In this document: positions 15,686 to 23,974 of the stretch, one piece after another
Numbering within the stretch: position 1 is the stretch's first letter
Layout: each line of letters starts with the position of its first letter
Virus record (IMG/VR): IMGVR_UViG_3300025141_000220
Location: 1 to 42,495 of that record
Source: a virus
Strand: one strand, 5' to 3'
DNA length: 42,495 nt
Translations under genes and position numbers: made by a program
Notes under the pieces: generated by a model
What the model was told of the DNA's origin: nothing
Databases searched by the model: none
What the model saw: the letters and a program-made list of their open reading frames with translations, nothing else

Positions 15686-17611
15686 TTATTCATCTATAAT
15701 GTCATCAATTTCAATTTGCTCATTTTCAGAAAGCAAATTTGCCTTATTAATACCTATCCTGCTGGACATCTTATCGAGCGTTTTCACTAAATCAAAAGTT
15801 AATCTTGGTGGCGCGGTAACAGACGATGACTCCCCCATGGGATTTCCCAAAAAGTCTTCATCAAATGGTTTGTTAAGCGAATCTTGGCCGCGGCCGGCCT
15901 TGCCGACAGAAACCATTTTAATAAAGTCAGGGAGGTGTGTAGCTTCCGGTCCGGAATGTTTTACCCTTCTATTCTTAACCGCCGTTCCAAAAGCATTCAT
16001 AATTTGATTTTGAACCTTGATTGGTGCTTCTTCATCTGATATTGATAAATTCTTTAAGATGCCATCTTCTTCAGACTCATCGACATCATCGTCAGATTCT
16101 TCTTCTGGGTATGCTGTTAATAACTGGCCTTCTGGTTTATCACCTGAGAAAAGACCACCTTCGTCTCCGCCGCCTTCGTCTCCGCCTCCGCCTCCGCCGG
16201 CGTCGTCTTCTGCCCCAGGAGGCTGTGCTGCTTCGACTTCAGCATCCTCTATTTTATCCTGAATTCTTCCGGCTTGAACTTGTGCTATTTCATCATCTGT
16301 CAATCCTAGCACATGTTTTTGAATCCACCCACGATTTACAGATCCTTCCGGAGCGGTTCCAGCTATTTCAAATCTAGCCCTTATAAGTTCTAGTTTCTGC
16401 TGTTGCGCAATTGTTGATGGATTAGAAAGTCTTAACTCAAAATCTGCAAGCTCTTCGCCATCATAGCCATGAGAATAAAGATGAATCATTGCAATTTTAT
16501 TAAGCTCTGAAATTACAGTCTTCTGAATTCTTTGGATTGTTCGGGAAAATCGGATATCCTCTTGTGCTAAAGTTGCTTTGGCACCCACTTCTTCATCGTA
16601 TCCCAAATATGCTCGGGGGATTTTAAGGGCAGCAAAAAGCTTTTTCTGGATATACTCGACATCTTCAATTGCAGCGGTATTTTGACCTCCTGCAAGAGTA
16701 TCAATTTTAGTTCCGGATTCTCCGCCTCTCACTGGTAGAAAATAATCTTCGTCTACCGATAGAGGATTGTACCTTAAGTCTACTTGACCTGTATCTTTGT
16801 TGACAACTTGATTTCTCTTAAGACCCGTCTGGGCTTGTTCCAAATAATTGGATACATCTTCGGGAGGTACGTTACCTACATCAATATAGAAAACTCTTCT
16901 TTCAGGTGCACGGATAACCCTGTAGACTAACATCGCATCTTCCATCAAAATTAGCTGTCGCCAAATTCTTCTTGCCGCTTCTAAAACCGAAGATCCGTAC
17001 GGTAGGAAAGCATCATTTCCCAAAAGACGAAAATGAGAAACTTGCCAGTTCTCTAGCATTTGATTTCCCTGAGTTACCCATCGAAATCGAACAGCCATGG
17101 GATCATCAGGATCATAGCCTTCTTCTCTTTCCATTTCACTTATTGCGATCGGATATGCGGCGATGACTCCATATTCAGGAGAGACATCGTTAAACAAGAA
17201 GAAATCTCCATACTTGCAAAGATTACGAACCCACATTACTAAATTGAACTCGACGTTTAATACGTCATAAAAAAGAGAATCTAGGAGTTCCTGAATCTTT
17301 CTATTGTCTGAATATATGTGTAAGACTCGACCATGTTCATCAGGTGAAACAGTCTCCTCAGAATATATGTCTAAAGCTGCAGCTATTTCTGGTGTTGCTT
17401 CCATCTCAGAAAAATCACTGTATCTTGACATTCTATCATATGATCCATATGCGCTAAGTGTGTTGCTATAAACATCACTGTGTGCTCGCTTGAACACCTC
17501 TAGGGCAGATGAAGCTGCAGGACTAGATACGTTTTTAACTCTTTTCTTTACGATCGGTCCTGATCTAAAAAGCTTAGTCAGGCGACCAAAAAGACTTGAA
17601 CTTTGTGCCAT
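15686..17611 (-). CDS. Portal vertex protein (T4 gp20-like)
   Basis: Protein of 641 residues, against 524 in T4. It has the gp20 signature run: MEATPEIAAALDIYSEE, then FNLVMWVRNLCKYGDFF, the RAPERRVFYIDVGN motif around 235-250, and AALKIPRAYLGYDEE followed by a helix with LAQEDIRFSRTIQRIQK. The portal forms the dodecameric vertex through which terminase pumps DNA and to which the neck attaches. The added length is mainly a C-terminal extension with a Gly and Asp/Glu low-complexity stretch (around residues 470-495, repeated GGGDEGG units) and acidic linkers. Its GC-rich code at 16150-16205 stands out locally. The start is ATG with GAGGA upstream. It follows the terminase gene after a 44-bp spacer. 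Confidence 0.95.
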   Translation of the reverse strand: MAQSSSLFGRLTKLFRSGPIVKKRVKNVSSPAASSALEVFKRAHSDVYSNTLSAYGSYDRMSRYSDFSEMEATPEIAAALDIYSEETVSPDEHGRVLHIYSDNRKIQELLDSLFYDVLNVEFNLVMWVRNLCKYGDFFLFNDVSPEYGVIAAYPIAISEMEREEGYDPDDPMAVRFRWVTQGNQMLENWQVSHFRLLGNDAFLPYGSSVLEAARRIWRQLILMEDAMLVYRVIRAPERRVFYIDVGNVPPEDVSNYLEQAQTGLKRNQVVNKDTGQVDLRYNPLSVDEDYFLPVRGGESGTKIDTLAGGQNTAAIEDVEYIQKKLFAALKIPRAYLGYDEEVGAKATLAQEDIRFSRTIQRIQKTVISELNKIAMIHLYSHGYDGEELADFELRLSNPSTIAQQQKLELIRARFEIAGTAPEGSVNRGWIQKHVLGLTDDEIAQVQAGRIQDKIEDAEVEAAQPPGAEDDAGGGGGGDEGGGDEGGLFSGDKPEGQLLTAYPEEESDDDVDESEEDGILKNLSISDEEAPIKVQNQIMNAFGTAVKNRRVKHSGPEATHLPDFIKMVSVGKAGRGQDSLNKPFDEDFLGNPMGESSSVTAPPRLTFDLVKTLDKMSSRIGINKANLLSENEQIEIDDIIDE

Positions 17612-17655
17612 GTAATTTCCTCTTTGCTACTCGAACAAACTATCTATATAGTAAC

Positions 17656-19245
17656 CTATAAAAGCCAACTGTAATCCATCTCTTCATCTGATCCACTTAC
17701 GGGCAACGAAGAGGCTGGATATGATTTAAACGGATTAAAAGCAATTCGACTCCATGGGCTAGTTATTTTTTCTGATCCATTGGAGTTCATCTGGAATCCT
17801 TCTATCATTGCTTTATTGATATCATATGACTGCTTGTTTAGACTTGGGTTAGCATCATACAACCATACACCTATCGCGGCTGCAATTACAAGATCGTCGT
17901 GTTTCCCTTTTTGAGCTTGAGCTTTGCTACCCTTCCAGATAAATGTCTTCAGCTCGTCATAAAGACGAGAAGAATAAAACCTAACTGTTCCTGTTCTTAT
18001 TGATTCTTCAAATTTTGTTAAAATTTGTCCACGAGTTTGTGAATTTGTCTGGAATCCTATTTTTGAAACTTCAGGAACGCCGGCACCGTACAAAGCAGCA
18101 AATTTATCCTTTTCGTTCTTGAAGTATAGATTCTTATAACCATTATCTACTAGCTTCATTACTGTTGCGTAACCGTATGTATTGTTCTCTGGACATATCA
18201 AAGCCTGGCCATATCGATTTCCAGCTTCAGCCAAAAGAGTTGCAAACTGATCGGGTGGTACCTTTCCTTTATATTCAGCCACCTGCTCTGATGTTACTGT
18301 ATCAAAAACATGGAAAGTAGAATAGTCGGCCGCGTCGCCTCTTGCAACATCCGCAGATATCACATACTTGTGTTCTGAAAGATAATATTTCCACACCCAT
18401 ACACCCATATCAGGTCCCCATCTTTCTAAGGGTTTCTGAATCTGCATGGATATTTTTTCTAAATCGGTTGACGATAGAAATGTTTCTCCGGACGCAGCGA
18501 AGTCGCACATTAATTCTTGAGCGATTTGCTTACGACTCATATTTTTTGTTTCAGTTTCAAACCACTCTTCATCTCGCTCAGGGTGTACGTCCCACATCAA
18601 CTTGATGAAATTAAAAATATTTTCACCATTTTGAGCTCCCATACAAAGCTCATGATATTTGTCTCCCACCCCATTAGGTGTCGAGAGAACGATGGCACGA
18701 CCTCCTGTAGAAAGAGTAGAGTATAAGCCCATCCAAAGCTCGTCGAAATTTCTAATAAATGCGGCCTCATCTACAATTAGCAGTGAAAGTGCTTCAGATC
18801 GCCCAGCATCATCAGAGGTAGGTACTGCTTTAATTGCAGATCCATTACTAAATTCTACACCCTGTTTATTAGCTGAAGTTATCTCTGGCAGCATTAACCA
18901 TGGGGGCATACTTCGTAATGCAGTTTTTACTTTCTTTATGAAGTTCTGGGCGACTGCTAATTTTGTTGCAATAACTAATATATTCTTGTCTCTATAGAAA
19001 CATGCTAACCATACAGCATAACATGCTGAAAGTGTAGAGATTCCTAGCTGCCTGGATTTTAAAATAATATTAAATCGATTTGCAACAAATTCATCGACAC
19101 AATCATCCTGGAACGGGTATGTGTCAAAAGGGACTAGTCCTCGGGTGGGATGCTGGATCTTTACGTACTTATTAATAAAGTAAGTCGGATCTTTACCACA
19201 TTTTACTATCTCTTTTATCTGCTTTTGTTTGGATGCCTTTGCCAC
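17656..19245 (-). CDS. Terminase large subunit (T4 gp17-like)
   Basis: Protein of 529 residues. The ATPase half has the Walker A variant SRQLGIST (64-71), Walker B LLIVDE (155-160, with catalytic Glu160) and the coupling motif STPNG (188-192). The nuclease half has the RNase H-like acidic residues: Asp299 in ISADVARGD, Glu353 in CPENN, and Asp450/451 in KHDDLVIA. The enzyme drives DNA into the prohead and cuts the concatemer. The start is GTG at 19243-19245 with only a weak AGAAGA upstream. It lies just nine bases, in the same frame, after the TGA of the preceding gene. No alternative ATG occurs before the conserved region. A classical small terminase subunit is not recognised nearby. Confidence 0.96.
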   Translation of the reverse strand: MAKASKQKQIKEIVKCGKDPTYFINKYVKIQHPTRGLVPFDTYPFQDDCVDEFVANRFNIILKSRQLGISTLSACYAVWLACFYRDKNILVIATKLAVAQNFIKKVKTALRSMPPWLMLPEITSANKQGVEFSNGSAIKAVPTSDDAGRSEALSLLIVDEAAFIRNFDELWMGLYSTLSTGGRAIVLSTPNGVGDKYHELCMGAQNGENIFNFIKLMWDVHPERDEEWFETETKNMSRKQIAQELMCDFAASGETFLSSTDLEKISMQIQKPLERWGPDMGVWVWKYYLSEHKYVISADVARGDAADYSTFHVFDTVTSEQVAEYKGKVPPDQFATLLAEAGNRYGQALICPENNTYGYATVMKLVDNGYKNLYFKNEKDKFAALYGAGVPEVSKIGFQTNSQTRGQILTKFEESIRTGTVRFYSSRLYDELKTFIWKGSKAQAQKGKHDDLVIAAAIGVWLYDANPSLNKQSYDINKAMIEGFQMNSNGSEKITSPWSRIAFNPFKSYPASSLPVSGSDEEMDYSWLL

Positions 19246-19251
19246 GATTAA

Positions 19252-19623
19252 TCAGTCTTCTATTTTAAAAACATGATTATACCGGTAGTAAGCAACTCTT
19301 CTTGACGAATGGGGTTGTATTAATTCGACATCATCTTTGCCGCCTAAATCTTCTGTCTTAAGAGTGCTTCCAGTAACTTCCTTGAAAGCTTTCTTTACCA
19401 GGGTCAACTTTTCATTTATCAAGTTAACAGCATGTCTATTAGCTTCTGCAACTTGTGGACCATATGCTGACTCTCCAGCAAAATGTACGACTGTTGTAAA
19501 CTTAAGTGTTAAAAGATTTCCAGCCAAATCGTACTTAACAGAATATGTTCCGGATGGGCTTGACTCCCTTCCCCAACTATTCTCTAAAACTTGTCCTATA
19601 ATTCTTACGGTATTAGTATTCAT
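19252..19623 (-). CDS. Conserved unknown protein preceding large terminase, 123 aa
   Basis: The first half is beta-rich (RIIGQVLEN, TYSVKYDLAGNLLTLKFTTVVHF). A helix follows (EANRHAVNLINEKLTLVKKAFKEVTG), and the protein ends in short strands (RRVAYYRYNHVFKIED). It sits where T4 has the small terminase gene 16, but the alpha/beta pattern does not match the mostly helical small terminases I know, so I do not assign that role. It may still work with the packaging motor. ATG with AGGTGG upstream and a candidate ATATTTA promoter 16 nt before the start. Its TGA stop is in the same frame as the GTG of the terminase gene. Confidence 0.78.
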   Translation of the reverse strand: MNTNTVRIIGQVLENSWGRESSPSGTYSVKYDLAGNLLTLKFTTVVHFAGESAYGPQVAEANRHAVNLINEKLTLVKKAFKEVTGSTLKTEDLGGKDDVELIQPHSSRRVAYYRYNHVFKIED

Positions 19624-19638
19624 AAAACCACCTCTGGG

Positions 19639-19869
19639 TTAAATATGCATCTTAGATCTAGCTTCTTCAACAGAAGGACGCCAACCGTCCCTCCACTTAT
19701 CTAAAAATATATGCTTAAAGTTAATAGTGCACTCTGAACATGCTTTTTCTTTTCTTACAGATCGAACATCATGGTCATCTCTTAAGACAAACTTGCACAC
19801 CGGACATTCGAGTGGGGCCTGCTCTCCCTTGACAATAATTTGTGTTCTATGTGTATTGTATTTTCGCAT
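19639..19869 (-). CDS. Small zinc-ribbon protein, 76 aa
   Basis: The protein contains CPVC at about residues 18-21 and CSEC at about 40-43, separated by about 18 residues. This CX2C...CX2C pattern predicts one zinc ribbon. The C-terminal part (FKHIFLDKWRDGWRPSVEEARSK) is helical. Such small zinc ribbons often bind nucleic acid or act as adaptors of polymerases; no specific family is recognised. Its start lies 23 bp inside the end of the Mre11-Rad50 fusion gene, so it is probably co-translated with the recombination genes. It might be a late-transcription or recombination accessory factor (inference). The ATG at 19867-19869 has AAAGG upstream. Confidence 0.75.
   Translation of the reverse strand: MRKYNTHRTQIIVKGEQAPLECPVCKFVLRDDHDVRSVRKEKACSECTINFKHIFLDKWRDGWRPSVEEARSKMHI
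19640..19646 (-). promoter_or_regulatory. Candidate late-promoter-like ATATTTA element
   Basis: The minus strand reads GCATATTTAACCC, with 16 nt between motif and the ATG at 19621-19623. It overlaps the stop codon of the zinc-ribbon gene. AGAGGTGG lies between it and the start. It could open the packaging/head operon downstream of the replication genes (inference). Confidence 0.4.
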
Positions 19870-22800
19870 CGGGACCTTTTCGTCTAATTTCTAAAACATT
19901 GTCAACCCCGTCTTTAACAGCATCGACATGAGATATAACTAATATTGCCTTGAACCATTTTTTAAGAGATTCTAAAAATCTACCGCATGCTTCTACATTA
20001 CCGCTATCTAGCGCACCGAATCCTTCGTCTATTATTAGAATATCAGACTTAGGAAGTGCAGAGACGTTTATTAATGCTACACGAATTGCCAGGGCAGACA
20101 TCATTTTTTCCATGCCACTACAACACTCAATTATTCTTTTGGAATCTCCGTAATTGATATAAACAGCCATCTCATTAGACCCTTCGTCTGATTCAAGCTC
20201 AACTGTAAAGCCTGTGACTCCTTGTAGAATACTAGCAATCTCTTCATTAATATCAGGGAGTCTGGATCTTATGACTTCAAGTGGAATTCCATTTTTGGAG
20301 GTTGCTTGTAAGAAAAGTTCAAAAACTCGCCATTGTTCATTTAGACCTTCAAACTCATCTTTTTCTACTAAAAGATTCTTTATTTCTGACTGTAGTAGAC
20401 CTATTGACTCTGACAGAGATGCATGCCTGTTTTCTTTTTCACCTGCAGAAATATTTAGATTTTTTAGTTTTGATCGAAGAGATCTAACTTGCAAGGCAGC
20501 ATCATCAGACGATACATTTGCCTTCATGTCGTCCAGTTCTTGTTCTGATTTTCTGATCTCTTCTGTTATCTTATGTAGTTTATTCTTCTCAGTTGCTAAC
20601 GAAATCTCTGTCTTACTCTTTTGAACTGTAAACTCATTGTGTCTCACAATCAGATCGTTATACTTTTCTAGTTTTTCTTCTAGTCCTTGGTCCAATAATT
20701 TTTTTAGACCCTTTCTAGTAACTTTTAAATCCTCTTTTAAATCATCAATTTTAGAGTTTTGCTTTTCTACTTCTTTTTTTGATTTATGAGCACTAGTGAT
20801 GTACTGACATGTGGGGAAACTATCACCACATGGAACTTCATCTAATTTAGATACCTCTTTGTGGAAAGACTTAAGTCTCTGCTTTTCTTTGTCCACAGAG
20901 TGCTTTATTGATGATACAGAATTCTCCAGCTCTCTTTGTTCGTTTATTGATACCCTAAGCTCTTCCACGGGAAATTCTTCTTTGAAATCCGTAAGCTTTG
21001 TTACTTTTCCGGAAAGAACATCAAACTTATTTCTTAGACCTTCAATGTTCTTTAATCTTTGGTCTTTTTCTGTCTCAAAGATGCCTATTTTCTCTTTTTG
21101 TTCATCTAGGTCTTGTTGTGTTACTAGATTACTATCACTTCTCGTTGCCAGGGTCAATTCTAGTTCTCTAATTTTTGACCTTATAGATTCGAGATCATCC
21201 CAAATTGACTCTCTATCAATTTCACGGGCTCTAAGTTTACTTCTAGAATCTAGTATCGATATGTCAAAATCTCTATCAGGAGCTGCTTTGAGAAGCTGTT
21301 TAACTCCAGCAGATTCTTCTCTTGCTGATTCGTGTAAACGATCAAAAACATCTAACTCTAGAAACTTAGAAAGAACAGCTTTTCTTGCAGAAGCTTTTTG
21401 TTTTAGAAAAGAATTCATCTCTCCCTGGGATGCAAATGATGTTAGTAAGAAATCTTCAGAAGACCCTACTATTTCCTTGAGAATTTTCTCGGTCTCTCTT
21501 CTTTGCTCCCCGCATAAATCTTTTACTACATCGCCCTCATCATTGACTTCAAGTAGATTTAGTTGTGTAGTGGCACTTAACTTACCTGATCTAGCTTGTT
21601 TCTTGACAGTCTGTCGTTCGACTACGTAATTCCTGCCGGCTTTGCTTATCAGAGCAGTTGCCTTGCAATGTCCTTTCCTAGAATTAATTACGTGTAGATT
21701 AGAAATAGATCCTCTATCAGTAGAATTGAACAAATTATACATGATGCTTCCACAAATAGAAGACTTACCTACTCGATTACGTCCGAAGATTCCGGTGATT
21801 CCTTCGCATTTATCAAAATTAATTTCGTTTCCCTTACCATAGCCAAACGTATTATCAAATTCAATGTTTTTAAGTGACCATTTTCCACCTATTGATCGAT
21901 CTGCTTTCATGGCACTCTTCCACAATCGATGGACCAACTCTTCTAGTCTCGAATTCATTCTGTCGCTAAGATTGGCTCTTTCATAATATTTCATAAGCAT
22001 AGATGAAACTATCTTAGGATCATGCAAATTGATCATGTTAGGATGAATCGTATCTTCTTGCCTCAAGTCACTTCTCGACACATCATGCTTCATAACAATT
22101 TCAGTTGCACTCTTAAACTCTTTTAAAGAAGAATAGAGCTGCTTTATTTCACCCTGACTTATTGGAATCGCAGTTTTAATTCTGTATCTGGCAAAATCAG
22201 GAAATTCATCTGCTTCATCTAAGGTACTCGAAACCGAGCCTTTCCAGTTAATTGTTATAAATGGCCTATCATGTGGTACTTGAAAATGTTGAGACGAGTA
22301 ATTTTTAGCATCTTCTATTTCCCATAAAAGGTAACCCTTGTCTGGTGTTTCACCAAAATTTTGCTGAATCGTAGAACCACAGTAGGCAATTCGTTTGTGA
22401 GGCTCCAGGTATTGATGTCTATGAATGTCCCCCAAGAAAACGAATTCATACCCATCAAACATCGAAACATCAACTTCACCTTCCATTTCCCAGTCAATAT
22501 CAGTCTTGCTTCCTCGAACAGCGCCGTGAAAAATTCCGATGTTTATTTTCCCCGGGGTTGGTTCCATTTCCGCCCATGTCTCTTCATCAAAACAAGAAAA
22601 GTTTATAATATCCACTTGATCATCAAATGCCACCTTTTCAGTCATCTTAATGAGATGAAGATTAGGTAAATCAAGCGCATAAATGATAGGGCTTATCGCG
22701 TCTTCTCTATCTTTGTTCAATATTAAGCCATCGTGATTGCCCAATGTAACGTATGTTGGTGCTATGTCAGCCAAGCCTCTAAACCACCAACAGAGACTAT

Positions 22801-22978
22801 TAATCAACTCCGGGGATATCCCTTGTGTCTTGGAGTGTACTATGTCTCCTGCAATAAAAATTGCATCTACATCTTGTTCTTTCAGCATTCGAAATGCGGA
22901 AGAAAAAGCTCTTTTATACTCATCATGACGACTCAGGCCTCGCCAGTGTACATCGCCGAAATGCGCAAATTTATACAT
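19847..22978 (-). CDS. Mre11-Rad50 (SbcD-SbcC, T4 gp47-gp46) fusion nuclease/ATPase
   Basis: A single open frame of 1043 residues joins two proteins that are normally separate. The N-terminal half has the Mre11 phosphoesterase motifs: GDVHW (8-12), AGDIVH (44-48), LGNHD (79-83), FHGAV (150-154) and GDIHRHQ (183-189). The Rad50 half begins near 365 with Walker A GRNRVGKSS (399-407). It continues into a long coiled coil interrupted by a hook-like C717-x6-C724. It ends with the signature SGMEKMMSALAIR (954-966), Walker B LIIDEGFGALD (981-991) and the H-loop His1017. The complex resects DNA ends for recombination-dependent replication. The hook spacing is CX6C instead of the classic CXXC, and the signature reads SGME rather than SGGE. 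Start ATG with AGGAAA. It precedes the zinc-ribbon gene, overlapping it. Confidence 0.93.
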   Translation of the reverse strand: MYKFAHFGDVHWRGLSRHDEYKRAFSSAFRMLKEQDVDAIFIAGDIVHSKTQGISPELINSLCWWFRGLADIAPTYVTLGNHDGLILNKDREDAISPIIYALDLPNLHLIKMTEKVAFDDQVDIINFSCFDEETWAEMEPTPGKINIGIFHGAVRGSKTDIDWEMEGEVDVSMFDGYEFVFLGDIHRHQYLEPHKRIAYCGSTIQQNFGETPDKGYLLWEIEDAKNYSSQHFQVPHDRPFITINWKGSVSSTLDEADEFPDFARYRIKTAIPISQGEIKQLYSSLKEFKSATEIVMKHDVSRSDLRQEDTIHPNMINLHDPKIVSSMLMKYYERANLSDRMNSRLEELVHRLWKSAMKADRSIGGKWSLKNIEFDNTFGYGKGNEINFDKCEGITGIFGRNRVGKSSICGSIMYNLFNSTDRGSISNLHVINSRKGHCKATALISKAGRNYVVERQTVKKQARSGKLSATTQLNLLEVNDEGDVVKDLCGEQRRETEKILKEIVGSSEDFLLTSFASQGEMNSFLKQKASARKAVLSKFLELDVFDRLHESAREESAGVKQLLKAAPDRDFDISILDSRSKLRAREIDRESIWDDLESIRSKIRELELTLATRSDSNLVTQQDLDEQKEKIGIFETEKDQRLKNIEGLRNKFDVLSGKVTKLTDFKEEFPVEELRVSINEQRELENSVSSIKHSVDKEKQRLKSFHKEVSKLDEVPCGDSFPTCQYITSAHKSKKEVEKQNSKIDDLKEDLKVTRKGLKKLLDQGLEEKLEKYNDLIVRHNEFTVQKSKTEISLATEKNKLHKITEEIRKSEQELDDMKANVSSDDAALQVRSLRSKLKNLNISAGEKENRHASLSESIGLLQSEIKNLLVEKDEFEGLNEQWRVFELFLQATSKNGIPLEVIRSRLPDINEEIASILQGVTGFTVELESDEGSNEMAVYINYGDSKRIIECCSGMEKMMSALAIRVALINVSALPKSDILIIDEGFGALDSGNVEACGRFLESLKKWFKAILVISHVDAVKDGVDNVLEIRRKGPDAKIQYT

Positions 22979-22987
22979 CTTAGTTTC

Positions 22988-23941
22988 CTATAGAGAAGAT
23001 CCGCTTTGGATTTCGCTTATCTTCTGTGTTAGTCTCATCATATCTGTGTATGGTTTAGCATTAAAAACTACGCTTAATGCCTCTTCTTTACTTAGATCAC
23101 CCATGTCTTTACCCGGGGGTGCGAAAGTTATCTTTACATCACATCCAGCACTTCTTATAAGTGATGCAAGTTTATAAGCTTTCATCTTAAGGTCCGGGTC
23201 CAGGGCTACTGTGCATGGTGTTTGATTCTCTAATATTTTTCCAAATAAAGAAGATTTTCTAGATAAACTAGATCCTAAAATTGGAATCGTATTTTCGGGA
23301 CATTTTATTGCATCAAATGCTCCCTCAACCAAGATTATAGGTTTTTTCCAGTCAATATCTATTTCATTAAAAATAACGTTTTCTTTTGAAACCTTTGCGT
23401 TCTTATATCTAAACTTACCCAGATCATCAATAGATCTGGCAACGTAGTAATTTAGTTTTCCATCCCTATCAAACGAGGGAATGATTGCCTTCCTTCGAAA
23501 CTTACCTTTGGGGGATGCCATTATTCTCCATCTCATCATGTCGATTTCTGACAGACCCCTCATTTTTAAATACCTCTTTGTAGCATTCATGTCGGGATCA
23601 CGAAAGATGGTACAGCCCAAAAGCTTGACGCCCTTGGGAAGGAAAAGTTCTTCTTCTTTAGTCTCTTCTTCTTTCTTTCTTTTTTGAATCTTAAGATTTG
23701 CTGTACTTTCAATGAGATCAGGTCGATGTTTTCGAATCAGGTATCTTATGTCTGACCCTTTAATTCCACAGACCCAACAGTGATACCTTCCATCGTCTAA
23801 GCGGATTTCAAGCTTTCTCTTGCTCTTACTCTCTTCTCGACAAGCAGGACAAGAGACAGCATAATTGACCCCATCTCGAGAGATAGACCCTTGACCAAAA
23901 GCCACCCTAATCACTCTTTTGATATCACTATTTACACTCAT
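22988..23941 (-). CDS. DNA primase (zinc ribbon plus TOPRIM)
   Basis: Protein of 317 residues. The N-terminal zinc ribbon has C31-x2-C34 and C55-x2-C58 (SCPACREE and HCWVCGIKG), the CHC2-like module that reads priming sites. After a charged linker, a TOPRIM domain shows EGAFDA with Glu206 and ALDPD with Asp248 and Asp250, followed by PPGKDMGDL. It would make RNA primers for lagging-strand synthesis. Length fits T4 gp61-type stand-alone primases; no helicase domain is fused. The ATG at 23939-23941 lacks a ribosome site. A GAAC-n4-GTTC palindrome lies about 22 bp upstream. It lies in the replication block between RuvC-like resolvase and Mre11-Rad50. Confidence 0.9.
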   Translation of the reverse strand: MSVNSDIKRVIRVAFGQGSISRDGVNYAVSCPACREESKSKRKLEIRLDDGRYHCWVCGIKGSDIRYLIRKHRPDLIESTANLKIQKRKKEEETKEEELFLPKGVKLLGCTIFRDPDMNATKRYLKMRGLSEIDMMRWRIMASPKGKFRRKAIIPSFDRDGKLNYYVARSIDDLGKFRYKNAKVSKENVIFNEIDIDWKKPIILVEGAFDAIKCPENTIPILGSSLSRKSSLFGKILENQTPCTVALDPDLKMKAYKLASLIRSAGCDVKITFAPPGKDMGDLSKEEALSVVFNAKPYTDMMRLTQKISEIQSGSSL

Positions 23942-23962
23942 ATGTTAAGTGTAGTCTTACTA

Positions 23963-23974
23963 GAACAAATGTTC
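23963..23974. repeat. GAACAAATGTTC palindrome upstream of primase
   Basis: GAAC-n4-GTTC, in fact GAACA and TGTTC around two bases, in the 31-bp gap between the resolvase and primase genes, just overlapping the resolvase stop codon. It has the same form as the SOS box of Gram-positive LexA, but chance occurrence in a window this size is quite possible. Confidence 0.3.

Noticed and set aside
20811-21629. Plus-strand open frame of 272 codons
   Set aside because: It lies antisense to the Rad50 coiled-coil region, has a Ser/Leu-rich artefact composition, no ribosome site and no plus-strand neighbours.
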